Assembly: GCA_963713355.1 (NCBI GenBank)
Contig: CAVQLK010000011.1
Span: forward strand, 1,240,001 to 1,304,000
Length of the DNA: 64,000 nucleotides
Source of the DNA: FEN-1219 sp963713355
GTDB lineage: Bacteria; Pseudomonadota; Gammaproteobacteria; Steroidobacterales; Rariloculaceae
Direction of reading: 5' to 3'
Positions 44,512 through 52,684 of this stretch are shown piece after piece (position 1 is the stretch's first letter; every line of letters starts with the position of its first letter). The notes beneath the pieces were generated by a model, which was not told the DNA's origin, searched no databases, and saw only the letters and a list, made by a program, of their open reading frames with translations. Position numbers and translations under genes: made by a program.

Positions 44512-44543
44512 GGCCACGTCCTGGACCGCTAGACGAAGGGAGC
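44468..44543 (-). tRNA. tRNA-Glu (anticodon CUC)
   Basis: A complete 76-nt cloverleaf. The 7-bp acceptor GCUCCCU/AGGGAGC is followed by G73 and an encoded CCA. The anticodon stem UGGCC/GGCUA closes the loop CUCUCAA, giving CUC. The T arm GGGGG-UUCGAUU-CCCCC is perfect, and the D region UCGUCUAGCGGUCCAGGA is Glu-like. It is the integration target of the neighbouring element. Confidence 0.95.
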
Positions 44544-44569
44544 GCGGGTGCCGCGCTTACGCGAGGGCT

Positions 44570-44580
44570 GGTATGATACC
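44570..44580. promoter_or_regulatory. Symmetrical -10 shared by divergent tRNA-Glu and pcnB
   Basis: GGTATGATACC is a palindrome giving TATGAT on the plus strand (with an upstream TG, an extended -10) towards pcnB, and TATCAT on the minus strand towards tRNA-Glu, 27 bp away. One element may therefore serve both promoters. Inferred only from sequence. Confidence 0.4.
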
Positions 44581-44611
44581 GGCCTTTCTCGCAGGGCGAT
44601 ACCACGGCAGC

Positions 44612-45947
44612 TTGTTGAACGACACGGAACCAGAGTCGCGCCACGGTCCTGTCATCGTCCCGCGCTCGGAACACAACGTCAGCCGGGCCAACATCTCGCC
44701 CAACGCGCTCAAAGTCTTGTACCGATTGAAGAGCGCCGGCTTCGAGGCCTTTCTCGTCGGCGGCGGTGTCCGCGACTTGCTGCTCGACAGGCATCCGAAG
44801 GACTTCGACTTCGTCACGAATGCGGATCCCGATCAGATTCGCGATCTCTTTCGCAATTGCCGCCTGATCGGCCGGCGGTTCCGGCTGGCGCACGTGCGCT
44901 TCGGCCGCGACATCGTCGAGGTCGCGACGTTTCGCGCCGCGAACGTGATTGACCCGACGACGACGATCGCGCGCACTCCGATAGCGGCCGAATTCTGCGC
45001 GACAACGTCTACGGAACGATCGACGAGGATGTTTGGCGCCGCGATTTCACGGTCAACGCGCTCTACTACAACATCACGGACTTCAGCATCTGGGATTACG
45101 TCGACGGTGTCGCGCGACGTGCGTGCGCGCACGTTGCGGCTGATCGGCGATCCCGAAAAGCGTTATCGCGAGGATCCCGTGCGCATGCTGCGCGCCGTGC
45201 GGTTCGCGGCGAAGCTCGACTTCACGCTGGCACTGGAGACGGCTGCACCGATCGCTACGCTCGGCAGCCTGCTCAAGGACGTTCCATCGGCGCGCTTGTT
45301 CGACGAGCTCTTGAAGTTGTTCCAGAGCGGCCATGGTCTGCGGAGCTTCGAGCTGCTCGTTGCGATACGATTTGCTGCGCTATTTGTTTCGCGATACGCA
45401 GGAATTGCTCGAGACGCCGGAGCGCCTCAAGATCATCGACTTCATCCGCCGCGGTCTCGCGAATACCGATCAACGCGTGCGCGAAGACAAACCCGTCACT
45501 CCGATGTTCCTCTACGCTTTATTTCTCTGGTTTCCGATCCAAGCGCTCGCGCGCCGCCTCCAAAGCGAAGGTTGGAACGACGGCCAGGCGATGCTCGAAG
45601 CGAGCCAACGCATCGTCGCGGCGCAGCAGACGGCCTTTCCACGCCGCTTTAGCTCGCCGATGAAAGAGCTGCTGAATATGCAGTGGCGCTTCGGCGACAA
45701 GCACGGCGCACGCGCTGCGCGCCTGTTGCAGCACAAACGTTTTCGAGCGGCCTACGACTTCCTCGTGCTGCGCGCCAGCGGTGGCGAGGTCGACAAGGAA
45801 ACGGTCGATTGGTGGACCGAGCTGCAGAGCTTGCCGCCTGAAGAGCAGAGCAAGAGACTGAGCGTCGGCGGTCGTTCGGGCCGGCGCCGCCGCGGGGGGC
45901 GGCGTCGCGCGGGTCGCCAGCACGAGATGAACGACGTTGTCGTTTAG
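44612..45947 (+). pseudogene. pcnB: Poly(A) polymerase I, frameshifted
   Basis: Adds poly(A) tails to RNA 3' ends, promoting decay. The nucleotidyltransferase head is clear (VGGGVRDLLLDRHPKDFDFVTNA, with the DxD pair), as are RLIGDPEKRYREDPVRMLRAVRFAAKL and the tail PMKELLNMQWRFG and RRRRGGRRRAGR. The reading frame is broken three times. About one base is missing near 44956, about one is extra near 45112 (between them the correct frame reads RILRDNVYGTIDEDVWRRDF), and one is extra near 45361. The protein is otherwise well conserved, so these are either sequencing errors or very recent mutations. The start is uncertain: the in-frame ATG at 44573 lies inside the putative -10, so I prefer TTG 44612. 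Confidence 0.85.
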
Positions 45948-46026
45948 CTTTGCGACACGAGAGAGGCAGCCGAAGGCCGCTGCCGACTCGGGCCGTGCCT
46001 CCACGAAACGCGCGCCGAGCAGCACG

Positions 46027-46689
46027 ATGGAGGTGCCTCGGCTCGATGGGCCGCGCTACATCGTCGTCGAGGGCCCGATCGGGGTCGGCAAGACCAGCCT
46101 CGCGAAACGCTTGGCCAAGAGCTTCGCGAGCGAGCTGATCCTCGAGCAAGCCGAGGAGAACCCGTTCCTCGAGCGGTTCTATCGCAATCGCCGCCAGTCG
46201 GCGCTGCCGACGCAGCTGTTCTTCCTCTTCCAGCGCGCGCGGCAGATCGAGCAGATCCGGCAAAGCGACATGTTCTCCCCGGTTCGCATCGCCGATTTCT
46301 TGCTGCAAAAAGACCGCCTGTTCGCGGAATTGAACCTCGATCCGCACGAGCTCGGGCTGTACAACCAGGTCGCGGATACGCTCGAGCTCGATCCGCCGAC
46401 ACCCGACCTCGTCGTCTACTTGCAAGCGCCCGCGCAGGTCTTGCTCAAGCGCGTGGCCACACGCGGCATCCCGTACGAGCAGCTCATCGAGCCCGAGTAC
46501 CTCGAGCGGCTCGGCGACGCTTACGCCCGTTTTTTCTATGACTTCGATGCGGCGCCGCTGCTGATCGTCAATGCGGCGGCCATTGACCCGATCCACCGCG
46601 AATCCGACTATCAAGACTTGCTGCAGACGATCCTGCGCGTGAAGCACGGCCGCCATTTCTTCAATCCGGCCGGCGTGCCGCTGACCTAG
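46027..46689 (+). CDS. Deoxynucleoside kinase (dGK/dCK family)
   Basis: A 220-residue P-loop kinase that phosphorylates deoxynucleosides in salvage. Walker A is VEGPIGVGKTSLAKRL near the N-terminus; the family marks FLERFYRNRRQSALPTQLFFL, the ExR-type RIADFLLQKDRLFAELNL, and lid PDLVVYLQAPAQVLLKRVATRG follow. I use the ATG at 46027 because it starts 10 residues before the P-loop strand; the upstream frame overlaps the pcnB tail. It lies between pcnB and panB, where folK is usual. Confidence 0.9.
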   Translation: MEVPRLDGPRYIVVEGPIGVGKTSLAKRLAKSFASELILEQAEENPFLERFYRNRRQSALPTQLFFLFQRARQIEQIRQSDMFSPVRIADFLLQKDRLFAELNLDPHELGLYNQVADTLELDPPTPDLVVYLQAPAQVLLKRVATRGIPYEQLIEPEYLERLGDAYARFFYDFDAAPLLIVNAAAIDPIHRESDYQDLLQTILRVKHGRHFFNPAGVPLT

Positions 46690-46721
46690 CGGCCGTTCCG
46701 GCCGAGCAGGCAAAGATCGAC

Positions 46722-47552
46722 ATGTACAAGCAGTTGCAACAACGCGGCATGGAGTCGCCGCCCGTCAACGTCGGCACGTTGCGGGAGATGCGAGAGGCGC
46801 GCGAGCCTATCGCCTGCCTGACCGCATATGACGCGAGCTTCGCGCAGCTCGTCGACATGGCCGGCACCGACGTGGTTCTCGTCGGCGATAGTCTTGGCAT
46901 GGTCGTTCAAGGTCTCGATACGACCGTGCCCGTCACGGTCGACGACATGGTCTATCACAGCCGGTGCACGGCGCGCGGCTTGCGGCACGCGTTTCTCATG
47001 GTCGACATGCCGTTCATGAGCTACACGACGGCCGATCAGGCGCTCGACAACGCCGTGCGGCTGATGCAGGAAGGCGGCGCCATGATGGTGAAGCTCGAGA
47101 TCGGGCGCGGCCAGGTTGGGATCGTCGAGTACCTCGCGAGCCAGGACATCCCGCTTTGTGCGCATCTCGGCTTGAAGCCGCAGTCCGTGCACAAGCTCGG
47201 CGGTTTCAAGGTGCAAGGGCGGGAGCAGGAGGCCGCGGAGCGCATACTCGAGGATGCGCGCGCGCTCGAGAGCGCCGGCGCCGATGCATTGCTTCTCGAG
47301 TGCGTACCGACGGCGCTTGGTGCAGCGATCCGCGACGCCGTGCAAATCCCCGTGATTGGTATCGGCGCTGGGCCCGGCGTCGACGGCCAGATCCTGGTTC
47401 TGTACGACGTGCTAGGCATCACGCAGGGGCGCATGCCGCGTTTCGTGAAAAACTATCTGACGGGCCGCGACTCGCCGCTCGAGGCGCTGCGCGCGTATGT
47501 TCGCGCCGTCAAGGACCGCAGCTATCCGGCCGAGGAGCACTGCTTCTCGTAG
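46722..47552 (+). CDS. panB: Ketopantoate hydroxymethyltransferase
   Basis: First committed enzyme of pantothenate synthesis, transferring a hydroxymethyl group from 5,10-methylene-THF to alpha-ketoisovalerate. The product is 276 residues. Metal and substrate residues appear in VLVGDSLGMVVQG and MVDMPFMSYTT; KLEIG, AHLGLKPQSVHKLGGFKVQGR and the catalytic Glu in LLLECVP are canonical. The first 10 residues may be an extension before MESPPVNVGT. panC follows 43 bp later. Confidence 0.95.
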   Translation: MYKQLQQRGMESPPVNVGTLREMREAREPIACLTAYDASFAQLVDMAGTDVVLVGDSLGMVVQGLDTTVPVTVDDMVYHSRCTARGLRHAFLMVDMPFMSYTTADQALDNAVRLMQEGGAMMVKLEIGRGQVGIVEYLASQDIPLCAHLGLKPQSVHKLGGFKVQGREQEAAERILEDARALESAGADALLLECVPTALGAAIRDAVQIPVIGIGAGPGVDGQILVLYDVLGITQGRMPRFVKNYLTGRDSPLEALRAYVRAVKDRSYPAEEHCFS

Positions 47553-47595
47553 TGAGCCCATGCCGGGCTTCGCGCGCTCGAGCGGAGGATGCGCC

Positions 47596-48459
47596 GTGGC
47601 AACGACAGCCGTACGCGTAGTGAGCACGGTCAGCGCCGTCCGCGCTGCCGTCGCCGCATGGCGGGCGGCCGGCGAGCGAATCGCTTTCGTGCCGACGATG
47701 GGCAATCTGCATGCGGGCCACATGAGCCTCGCTGCGCTCGGCGCGACGGTGGCACCGAGGGTCGTCATGAGCATCTTCGTCAATCCGACACAGTTCGGAC
47801 CGAACGAGGACTATGCGGCGTACCCGCGTACGCTCGAGGCCGACGAAGCGCTGATCGCGGCGGCCGGGAACGTCGATCTTCTGTTCGTGCCGGGCGCCGA
47901 CGAGATCTATCCGTTCGGCCTCGAGCAAGCCGTCCGAATCCAACTGCCCGCGCTGAGCCGCGAGCTCTGCGGCGCCGGCCGGCCGGGGCACTTCGACGGC
48001 GTGGCGACCGTCGTTTGCCGGCTGTTGAACATCGTCGCCCCCGACTTGCTGTTGCTCGGCCAGAAGGACTACCAGCAGCTCGTGCTCATCCAGCGCATGA
48101 TCGAGGATCTGCGCTTGGTCGTGGAAGTGCGCATGGGACCGACACGCCGCGAGGACGACGGGCTCGCGATGAGCTCCCGTAATCGTTACCTCGATGCGGA
48201 GGAGCGCAGCAGGGCGTCGGCGCTCCACGCTGCGCTGGCCCGCGTGCGCGAGCAATTGCTCGCCGGCGCGCGCGACTTCGCGCTCCTCACGGCCGATGCA
48301 AGCGCCGAGCTCGAGCGAGCGGGTTTTCGTCCCGAGTATGTCGAGATCAGGCGACAGGGCGACCTTGCACGGGCGGAGCCGCAGAGCGCCGAGCCGCGCA
48401 TCGTGCTCGGCGCGGCGCGGCTTGGCCGCGCGCGGCTGATCGACAACTTACTCGTCTGA
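47596..48459 (+). CDS. panC: Pantothenate synthetase
   Basis: Joins pantoate and beta-alanine using ATP; 287 residues from the GTG at 47596. That start is preferred because GGAGG stands 7 bp before it; ATG 47560 lies in frame upstream. The nucleotide motif is VPTMGNLHAGHMSL, and SIFVNPTQFGPNEDYAAYPRT, FGQKDYQQLVLI-type LLGQKDYQQL and MSSRNRYLDAEER complete the active site. The 3' end overlaps the convergent diguanylate cyclase gene by 12 bp. Confidence 0.95.
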   Translation: MATTAVRVVSTVSAVRAAVAAWRAAGERIAFVPTMGNLHAGHMSLAALGATVAPRVVMSIFVNPTQFGPNEDYAAYPRTLEADEALIAAAGNVDLLFVPGADEIYPFGLEQAVRIQLPALSRELCGAGRPGHFDGVATVVCRLLNIVAPDLLLLGQKDYQQLVLIQRMIEDLRLVVEVRMGPTRREDDGLAMSSRNRYLDAEERSRASALHAALARVREQLLAGARDFALLTADASAELERAGFRPEYVEIRRQGDLARAEPQSAEPRIVLGAARLGRARLIDNLLV

Positions 48460-49440
48460 CCCCGGCGTAACCGCGACGCGGTTGCGGCCCGATTCTTTCG
48501 CTTCGTACATGGCCGCGTCGGCGCGCTGCACGAGCGTTGCGACGTCGTCGTCATCGGTGCGATCGGCGAGACCTATCGAAACGGTGACTGCCGTGGCAAG
48601 GCTGGGCGGCGATAGCGCGGCGATCTGCTGCCGAATCCGCTCCGCGGTCTGCCGCGCTTGGTCGAGCTGCAAGTCCGGAAGCAGCACGGCAAATTCGTCG
48701 CCGCCGAAGCGAGCAATGAGGTCCGTCGGGCGCAGGTATTCACGCAGCGCCTCGGCAACGGCCACGAGCACCCTGTCGCCCGCGATATGGCCGTACTGGT
48801 CGTTGAAGGCTTTGAAGTTGTCCACGTCGATCATCATCAGGCACAGCGTCTTGTGCGCGTGCAGCGTGCGAGTCACCTCGCGCTCGAACATCGTGCGCAT
48901 CCAGAGCCGATTGCCGAGGCCCGTCAACCCGTCGGTCTGCGCGTTGCGCTCGGCTTGGCGCAGCACGCCCAAGCTGCTTGCGATGTACTCGTTGTCGGAG
49001 CGTACGCGCTCCGACAGCACGATGAGCAGGTTCTTGCAGAACGTGTGCGAGCGATCGACCATGCGCCACAGCAGCGTGTGGCTGATCACCATGAGGTGCG
49101 ACGGCTCGGTGGCCACGACGAAGGCCGAGGGGTCCTTGTCCTCGATCAAGGACATCTCGCCGGCGCAGGAGCCTGGACCCAATTCGGCAATTTTCGGCGC
49201 GTCGAGGGAGCCGAGATGCACCGTAAGTCGGCCGCTCAGCACGACGTACACGCAATGGTTCTCGCGGTCCGGCGAGAGGAGAACATGGCCTTGCTGGACG
49301 TCGATGCGGCCGCACTGCGGCAGGAGATCGGCGATGCTCTCGGCATCGATGCTGCGGAATAGCGCGATGCCCTGCAGAAGCGAGCGGCGGAAATCCGTGT
49401 CGATCCCGTAGGCGAGAGACTCCAAATTGGGGACGCCCAT
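48448..49440 (-). CDS. cNMP-binding-domain diguanylate cyclase
   Basis: A 330-residue soluble protein. Residues 20-145 are a cyclic nucleotide-binding/Crp-like beta-barrel (VYVVLSGRLTVHLG, LGPGSCAGEMSLIEDKDPSAFVVATEP), followed by a short helix and a GGDEF domain. The catalytic loop ARFGGDEFAVLLPDL is intact, with an RxxD inhibitory site just before it (RPTDLIARFGGDEF), so c-di-GMP synthesis with product feedback is expected. The ligand of the barrel is unknown; the GEMSLI pocket resembles cNMP-binding ones but lacks the usual following Arg. I use ATG 49440 over an upstream TTG. Confidence 0.9.
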   Translation of the reverse strand: MGVPNLESLAYGIDTDFRRSLLQGIALFRSIDAESIADLLPQCGRIDVQQGHVLLSPDRENHCVYVVLSGRLTVHLGSLDAPKIAELGPGSCAGEMSLIEDKDPSAFVVATEPSHLMVISHTLLWRMVDRSHTFCKNLLIVLSERVRSDNEYIASSLGVLRQAERNAQTDGLTGLGNRLWMRTMFEREVTRTLHAHKTLCLMMIDVDNFKAFNDQYGHIAGDRVLVAVAEALREYLRPTDLIARFGGDEFAVLLPDLQLDQARQTAERIRQQIAALSPPSLATAVTVSIGLADRTDDDDVATLVQRADAAMYEAKESGRNRVAVTPGSDE

Positions 49441-49515
49441 GCGCAAGTTCGCTGGCTGACGGGCCTCGATCGTAAGCGGCCGCCAGCCGCCCCCGCAGTG
49501 ACGCAGTTGGCAATC

Positions 49516-50592
49516 CTAGCCGCGTGAGCCCGATGCTCGCTGCCGTTCGAGAGCCCACTGGACGTGCTCGCGGACCACGGCGGAAGGATCGTCGGCGCGG
49601 GCCGAGAGGGCGGCGACGATGCGCGCGTCGCCGGGCGCGTTGCCGAGCGCTACGGCGATATTGCGCAACCAACCCTCGTAGCCGGCACGCCGCAGCGCCG
49701 ACCCAGTCGTGCGCGCCTCCCACTCTTCACGCGACCATGCGAACAGCTCGACGAGCCCCGCGCCGTCGAGCCCGTGGCGAACCGCGAAATCGTCGACCGT
49801 CGCCGTTCGAGCGAGCTTGTTCCACGGACAAAAGAGCTGGCAGTCGTCGCAGCCGAAAATGCGGTTGCCGATCGCCGCGCGCAGCGGCTCCGGGATCGAG
49901 CCGCGCAGCTCGATCGTCAGGTAGGAAATGCAGCGGCGCGCATCGAGCTGGTACGGCGCGACGATCGCCTGCGTAGGGCACACGTCGATGCACGCATGGC
50001 ATGTCCCGCAATGCTCGGTCACCGGAGCGTCAGCCGGCAGCGGCAAGTCCGTGTAGAGCTCGCCGAGCAGGAACCACGATCCATCGCGGTCGAGAACGTT
50101 CGTGTGCTTGCCGATCCAACCGAGCCCCGCCTCGCGGGCGAGAGCCTTCTCGAGCACGGGGGCGCTGTCGACGAACACGCGATAACCGAATTCGCCGATG
50201 CGATCCGCGATGGCATCGGCCAACCGCTGCAGCCGCCGGCGCAGCACCTTGTGGTAGTCGCGGCCGAGTGCGTAGCGCGCCACGTACCCCGTTGTCGGGT
50301 CCGCGAGGGCTTCTCGCGCATTGCGCGCGCCTTCGGGAAGGTAACTCATGCGCGCCGAGATCACCCTGACGGTGCCCGGCACGAGATCGGCGGGGCGCGA
50401 GCGCTTGCGGCCGTGTCGCTCCATGTAGGACATCGCGCCATGGCGGCCCAGCGCGAGCCAGCGCTCGAGGTTGCGCTCGTCGGCGTCGAGCGTCGTCGCG
50501 GCGACGCCGAGCTTCGAAAAGCCGAGATCGCGGCCGAGCTGCTTGATTTCGCCTGCCAGCCGCTCGAGTTGTACGGCGCTCAAATTCGGCAC
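49516..50592 (-). CDS. queG: Epoxyqueuosine reductase
   Basis: Cobalamin and iron-sulfur enzyme doing the last step of queuosine synthesis on tRNA; 358 residues. The two cluster motifs CGTCHACIDVCPTQAI and CQLFCPWNK are complete, preceded by SYLPEGARNAREALADP and GWIGKHTNVLDRDGSWFLLGE. A HEAT-like C-terminus (NIAVALGNAPGDARIVAALSARADDPS) is normal for the family. The start is GTG. It is divergent from nnr, an arrangement conserved in gammaproteobacteria. Confidence 0.94.
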   Translation of the reverse strand: MPNLSAVQLERLAGEIKQLGRDLGFSKLGVAATTLDADERNLERWLALGRHGAMSYMERHGRKRSRPADLVPGTVRVISARMSYLPEGARNAREALADPTTGYVARYALGRDYHKVLRRRLQRLADAIADRIGEFGYRVFVDSAPVLEKALAREAGLGWIGKHTNVLDRDGSWFLLGELYTDLPLPADAPVTEHCGTCHACIDVCPTQAIVAPYQLDARRCISYLTIELRGSIPEPLRAAIGNRIFGCDDCQLFCPWNKLARTATVDDFAVRHGLDGAGLVELFAWSREEWEARTTGSALRRAGYEGWLRNIAVALGNAPGDARIVAALSARADDPSAVVREHVQWALERQRASGSRG

Positions 50593-50619
50593 GAAAAGGG
50601 GCCTCGAGGGTGACGCCAG

Positions 50620-50625
50620 TATAAT
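50620..50625 (+). promoter_or_regulatory. -10 hexamer for the nnr superoperon
   Basis: A perfect TATAAT ends 8 bp before the nnr ATG, so transcription would start about 2 nt from the start codon. This predicts a leaderless or nearly leaderless mRNA, and no Shine-Dalgarno sequence is seen before the ATG. No good -35 accompanies it. Confidence 0.5.
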
Positions 50626-50633
50626 CGCCGTCG

Positions 50634-52133
50634 ATGACGACCCTGCCAGAGCGCCTTCCGGAGTGCGTGTGGAGCGCCGCGCAGGTCCGCGAGCTCGAGC
50701 GGCTCGCGATCGAAGCGGGCGCGACCGAGTACGACCTGATGTGCCGCGCCGGCGCCGCGGCGTTCCGTGTGCTGCTTCGCCGCTGGCCTACCGCGCGCTC
50801 GTTGGCCATCGTCTGCGGCGCCGGTAACAACGCCGGCGACGGGCTCGTGGTTGCGCGTCTCGCGCACGCCGCCGGCCGCGACGTGAAGGTGTTGCTCGTC
50901 GTTCCAACGGCGCGGTTCAAAGGCGCCGCGGCGCACGCGGCCGACGCGTGCCGCGCGGCCGGACTTCAGCTCGCGGCGTTCGATGCGGCCGCGCTCGAGA
51001 ACGTCGACGTGATCGTCGATGCGCTGCTCGGCACGGGCCTCGCACGTGCGATCGCCGGTGATTTCCGCGCGGCCGTCGATGCGGTCAACACGGCCGGCGT
51101 CCCCGTGCTCGCGCTCGATGTTCCGAGCGGGCTCGACGCCGACACGGGCTGGCCTAGCCCCGTGGCCGTTCGCGCGGCCGCGACCGTGACGTTCCTCGGC
51201 TTGAAGCAAGGCTTGTTCCTCGGCGGCGCGGCCGACTATTGCGGCGCGCTCGACTTCGCCGATCTCGAGTTGCCGCCCGAGCTCGACATCGGCTCGGCCG
51301 CCCCCATGAAGCGGCTCGTGCTCGGCGAGCTCGTGCGCGCGTTGCCGCGGCGTCCGCGCAGCGCGCACAAAGGCTCGTGCGGCAAGCTTCTGCTCGTCGG
51401 TGGAGGGCCCGGAATGGCGGGAGCGATCCGGCTCGCGGCCGAGGCCGCGCTGCGCGTCGGCGCGGGCCTCGTCTACGTGGCGACGCATCGCGACAGCGTC
51501 GCGAGCGTGCTGGCTGGCCGCCCAGAAATCATCTGCCGTTCAGTCGCTTCTGCAAAGGATCTCGAGGATCTCGTCGGTATGGTCGATGGCGTCGTCCTGG
51601 GCCCGGGGCTCGGACAATCCGCATGGGCGTACGGCCTTTGGCGACAGCTCGTGCGCACGAATCTGCCGCTCGTGCTCGACGCCGACGGGCTCAACTTGCT
51701 CGCCGCCGAGCCGGTCGAGCGGGGCAATTGGTTGCTCACACCTCATCCCGGAGAAGCCGCGCGCCTTCTGCCCGCAGCGACCGTCGAGTCCGTGCAGCGC
51801 GATCGATTTGGCGCGGCCCGCGCTCTCGCGCAGCGTTACCGCGCCCTCGCGGTATTGAAAGGCCCAAACACGCTCGTTGCCTCGCCGCGGCCCGATGCGC
51901 CGGTCCGCGTCTGCGATCGCGGTAATCCAGGAATGGCGACCGGCGGCACGGGCGACGTGCTCGCCGGGGCGCTCGGTGCGCTGCTCGTGCAAACGGGTGA
52001 CCTCGAGCAGTCCGCGCGAGCCGGTGTGCTGCTGCACGCGTTGGCCGGCGACGATGCCGCGAAGGGCGGCGAGCGCGGCACTGTTGCAGGTGATCTTCTC
52101 CCGCACCTGCGAACATGGGCGAATCCGATCTGA
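50634..52133 (+). CDS. nnr: Bifunctional NAD(P)H-hydrate epimerase/dehydratase
   Basis: Repairs hydrated NADH/NADPH. The N-terminal YjeF_N epimerase (residues 1-215: CRAGAAAFRVL, VCGAGNNAGDGLVVARLAH, LDVPSGLDADTG) is fused to the C-terminal ribokinase-like dehydratase (235-499: HKGSCGKLLLVGGGPGMAGA, LTPHPGEAARLL, GNPGMATGGTGDVLAGALGALL with the catalytic Asp). It heads the operon and overlaps tsaE by 19 bp, the arrangement of E. coli nnr-tsaE. Confidence 0.95.
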   Translation: MTTLPERLPECVWSAAQVRELERLAIEAGATEYDLMCRAGAAAFRVLLRRWPTARSLAIVCGAGNNAGDGLVVARLAHAAGRDVKVLLVVPTARFKGAAAHAADACRAAGLQLAAFDAAALENVDVIVDALLGTGLARAIAGDFRAAVDAVNTAGVPVLALDVPSGLDADTGWPSPVAVRAAATVTFLGLKQGLFLGGAADYCGALDFADLELPPELDIGSAAPMKRLVLGELVRALPRRPRSAHKGSCGKLLLVGGGPGMAGAIRLAAEAALRVGAGLVYVATHRDSVASVLAGRPEIICRSVASAKDLEDLVGMVDGVVLGPGLGQSAWAYGLWRQLVRTNLPLVLDADGLNLLAAEPVERGNWLLTPHPGEAARLLPAATVESVQRDRFGAARALAQRYRALAVLKGPNTLVASPRPDAPVRVCDRGNPGMATGGTGDVLAGALGALLVQTGDLEQSARAGVLLHALAGDDAAKGGERGTVAGDLLPHLRTWANPI

Positions 52134-52621
52134 TCGCCGAGCTCGGCTCGGAGCACGCGTTTACGCAGCGCGCGGCCGAGTTCGCGCGCGCCTTGCGCGC
52201 CGCTCGCGCTTGGCCGCTCGTGGTCGGGCTGCGCGGGGATCTCGGCAGCGGCAAGACGACGTGGGTGCGAGGGATGCTGCGCGGCCTCGGCTACGAAGGC
52301 CGGGTGCCGTCACCGACTTACACGCTGCTCGAGCAGTACGCATGCGGCGAGCTGACGCTCGTCCACCTCGATCTGTATCGGCTGCGCGGCCAAGATGAGC
52401 TCGAGAATCTCGGGCTGCGCGATTGGCTCGCCGAGCCTGAGCGATGGATCGCCGTCGAGTGGCCCGAGCGGGTGCCGCAGCTCGCCGAGCGCTGCGACCT
52501 AACGCTCGAGTTCGCCGTGACGGCGCCGGGCGGCCGACGGCTGACGGCTTCCGCCGCGACGAGCCTCGGAACCGAGGCGATGACGGCGCTTCGTCAGGGG
52601 GTGTTTAACAACGGAATGTAA
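52115..52621 (+). CDS. tsaE: tRNA threonylcarbamoyladenosine ATPase TsaE
   Basis: Essential ATPase of the t6A37 tRNA modification complex with TsaB and TsaD. The 168-residue product has Walker A RGDLGSGKTTWVRGML and the family stretch SPTYTLLEQYACGELTLVHLDLYRL, and WIAVEWPERVP near the end. It starts inside the nnr stop region. amiC follows after 63 bp. Confidence 0.95.
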   Translation: MGESDLIAELGSEHAFTQRAAEFARALRAARAWPLVVGLRGDLGSGKTTWVRGMLRGLGYEGRVPSPTYTLLEQYACGELTLVHLDLYRLRGQDELENLGLRDWLAEPERWIAVEWPERVPQLAERCDLTLEFAVTAPGGRRLTASAATSLGTEAMTALRQGVFNNGM

Positions 52622-52684
52622 TCCCGCGCCGCGGAAGGGAAAACGTTGAAAAATTTCTGAAAAGCCGGTAAACATAAGACGTCG

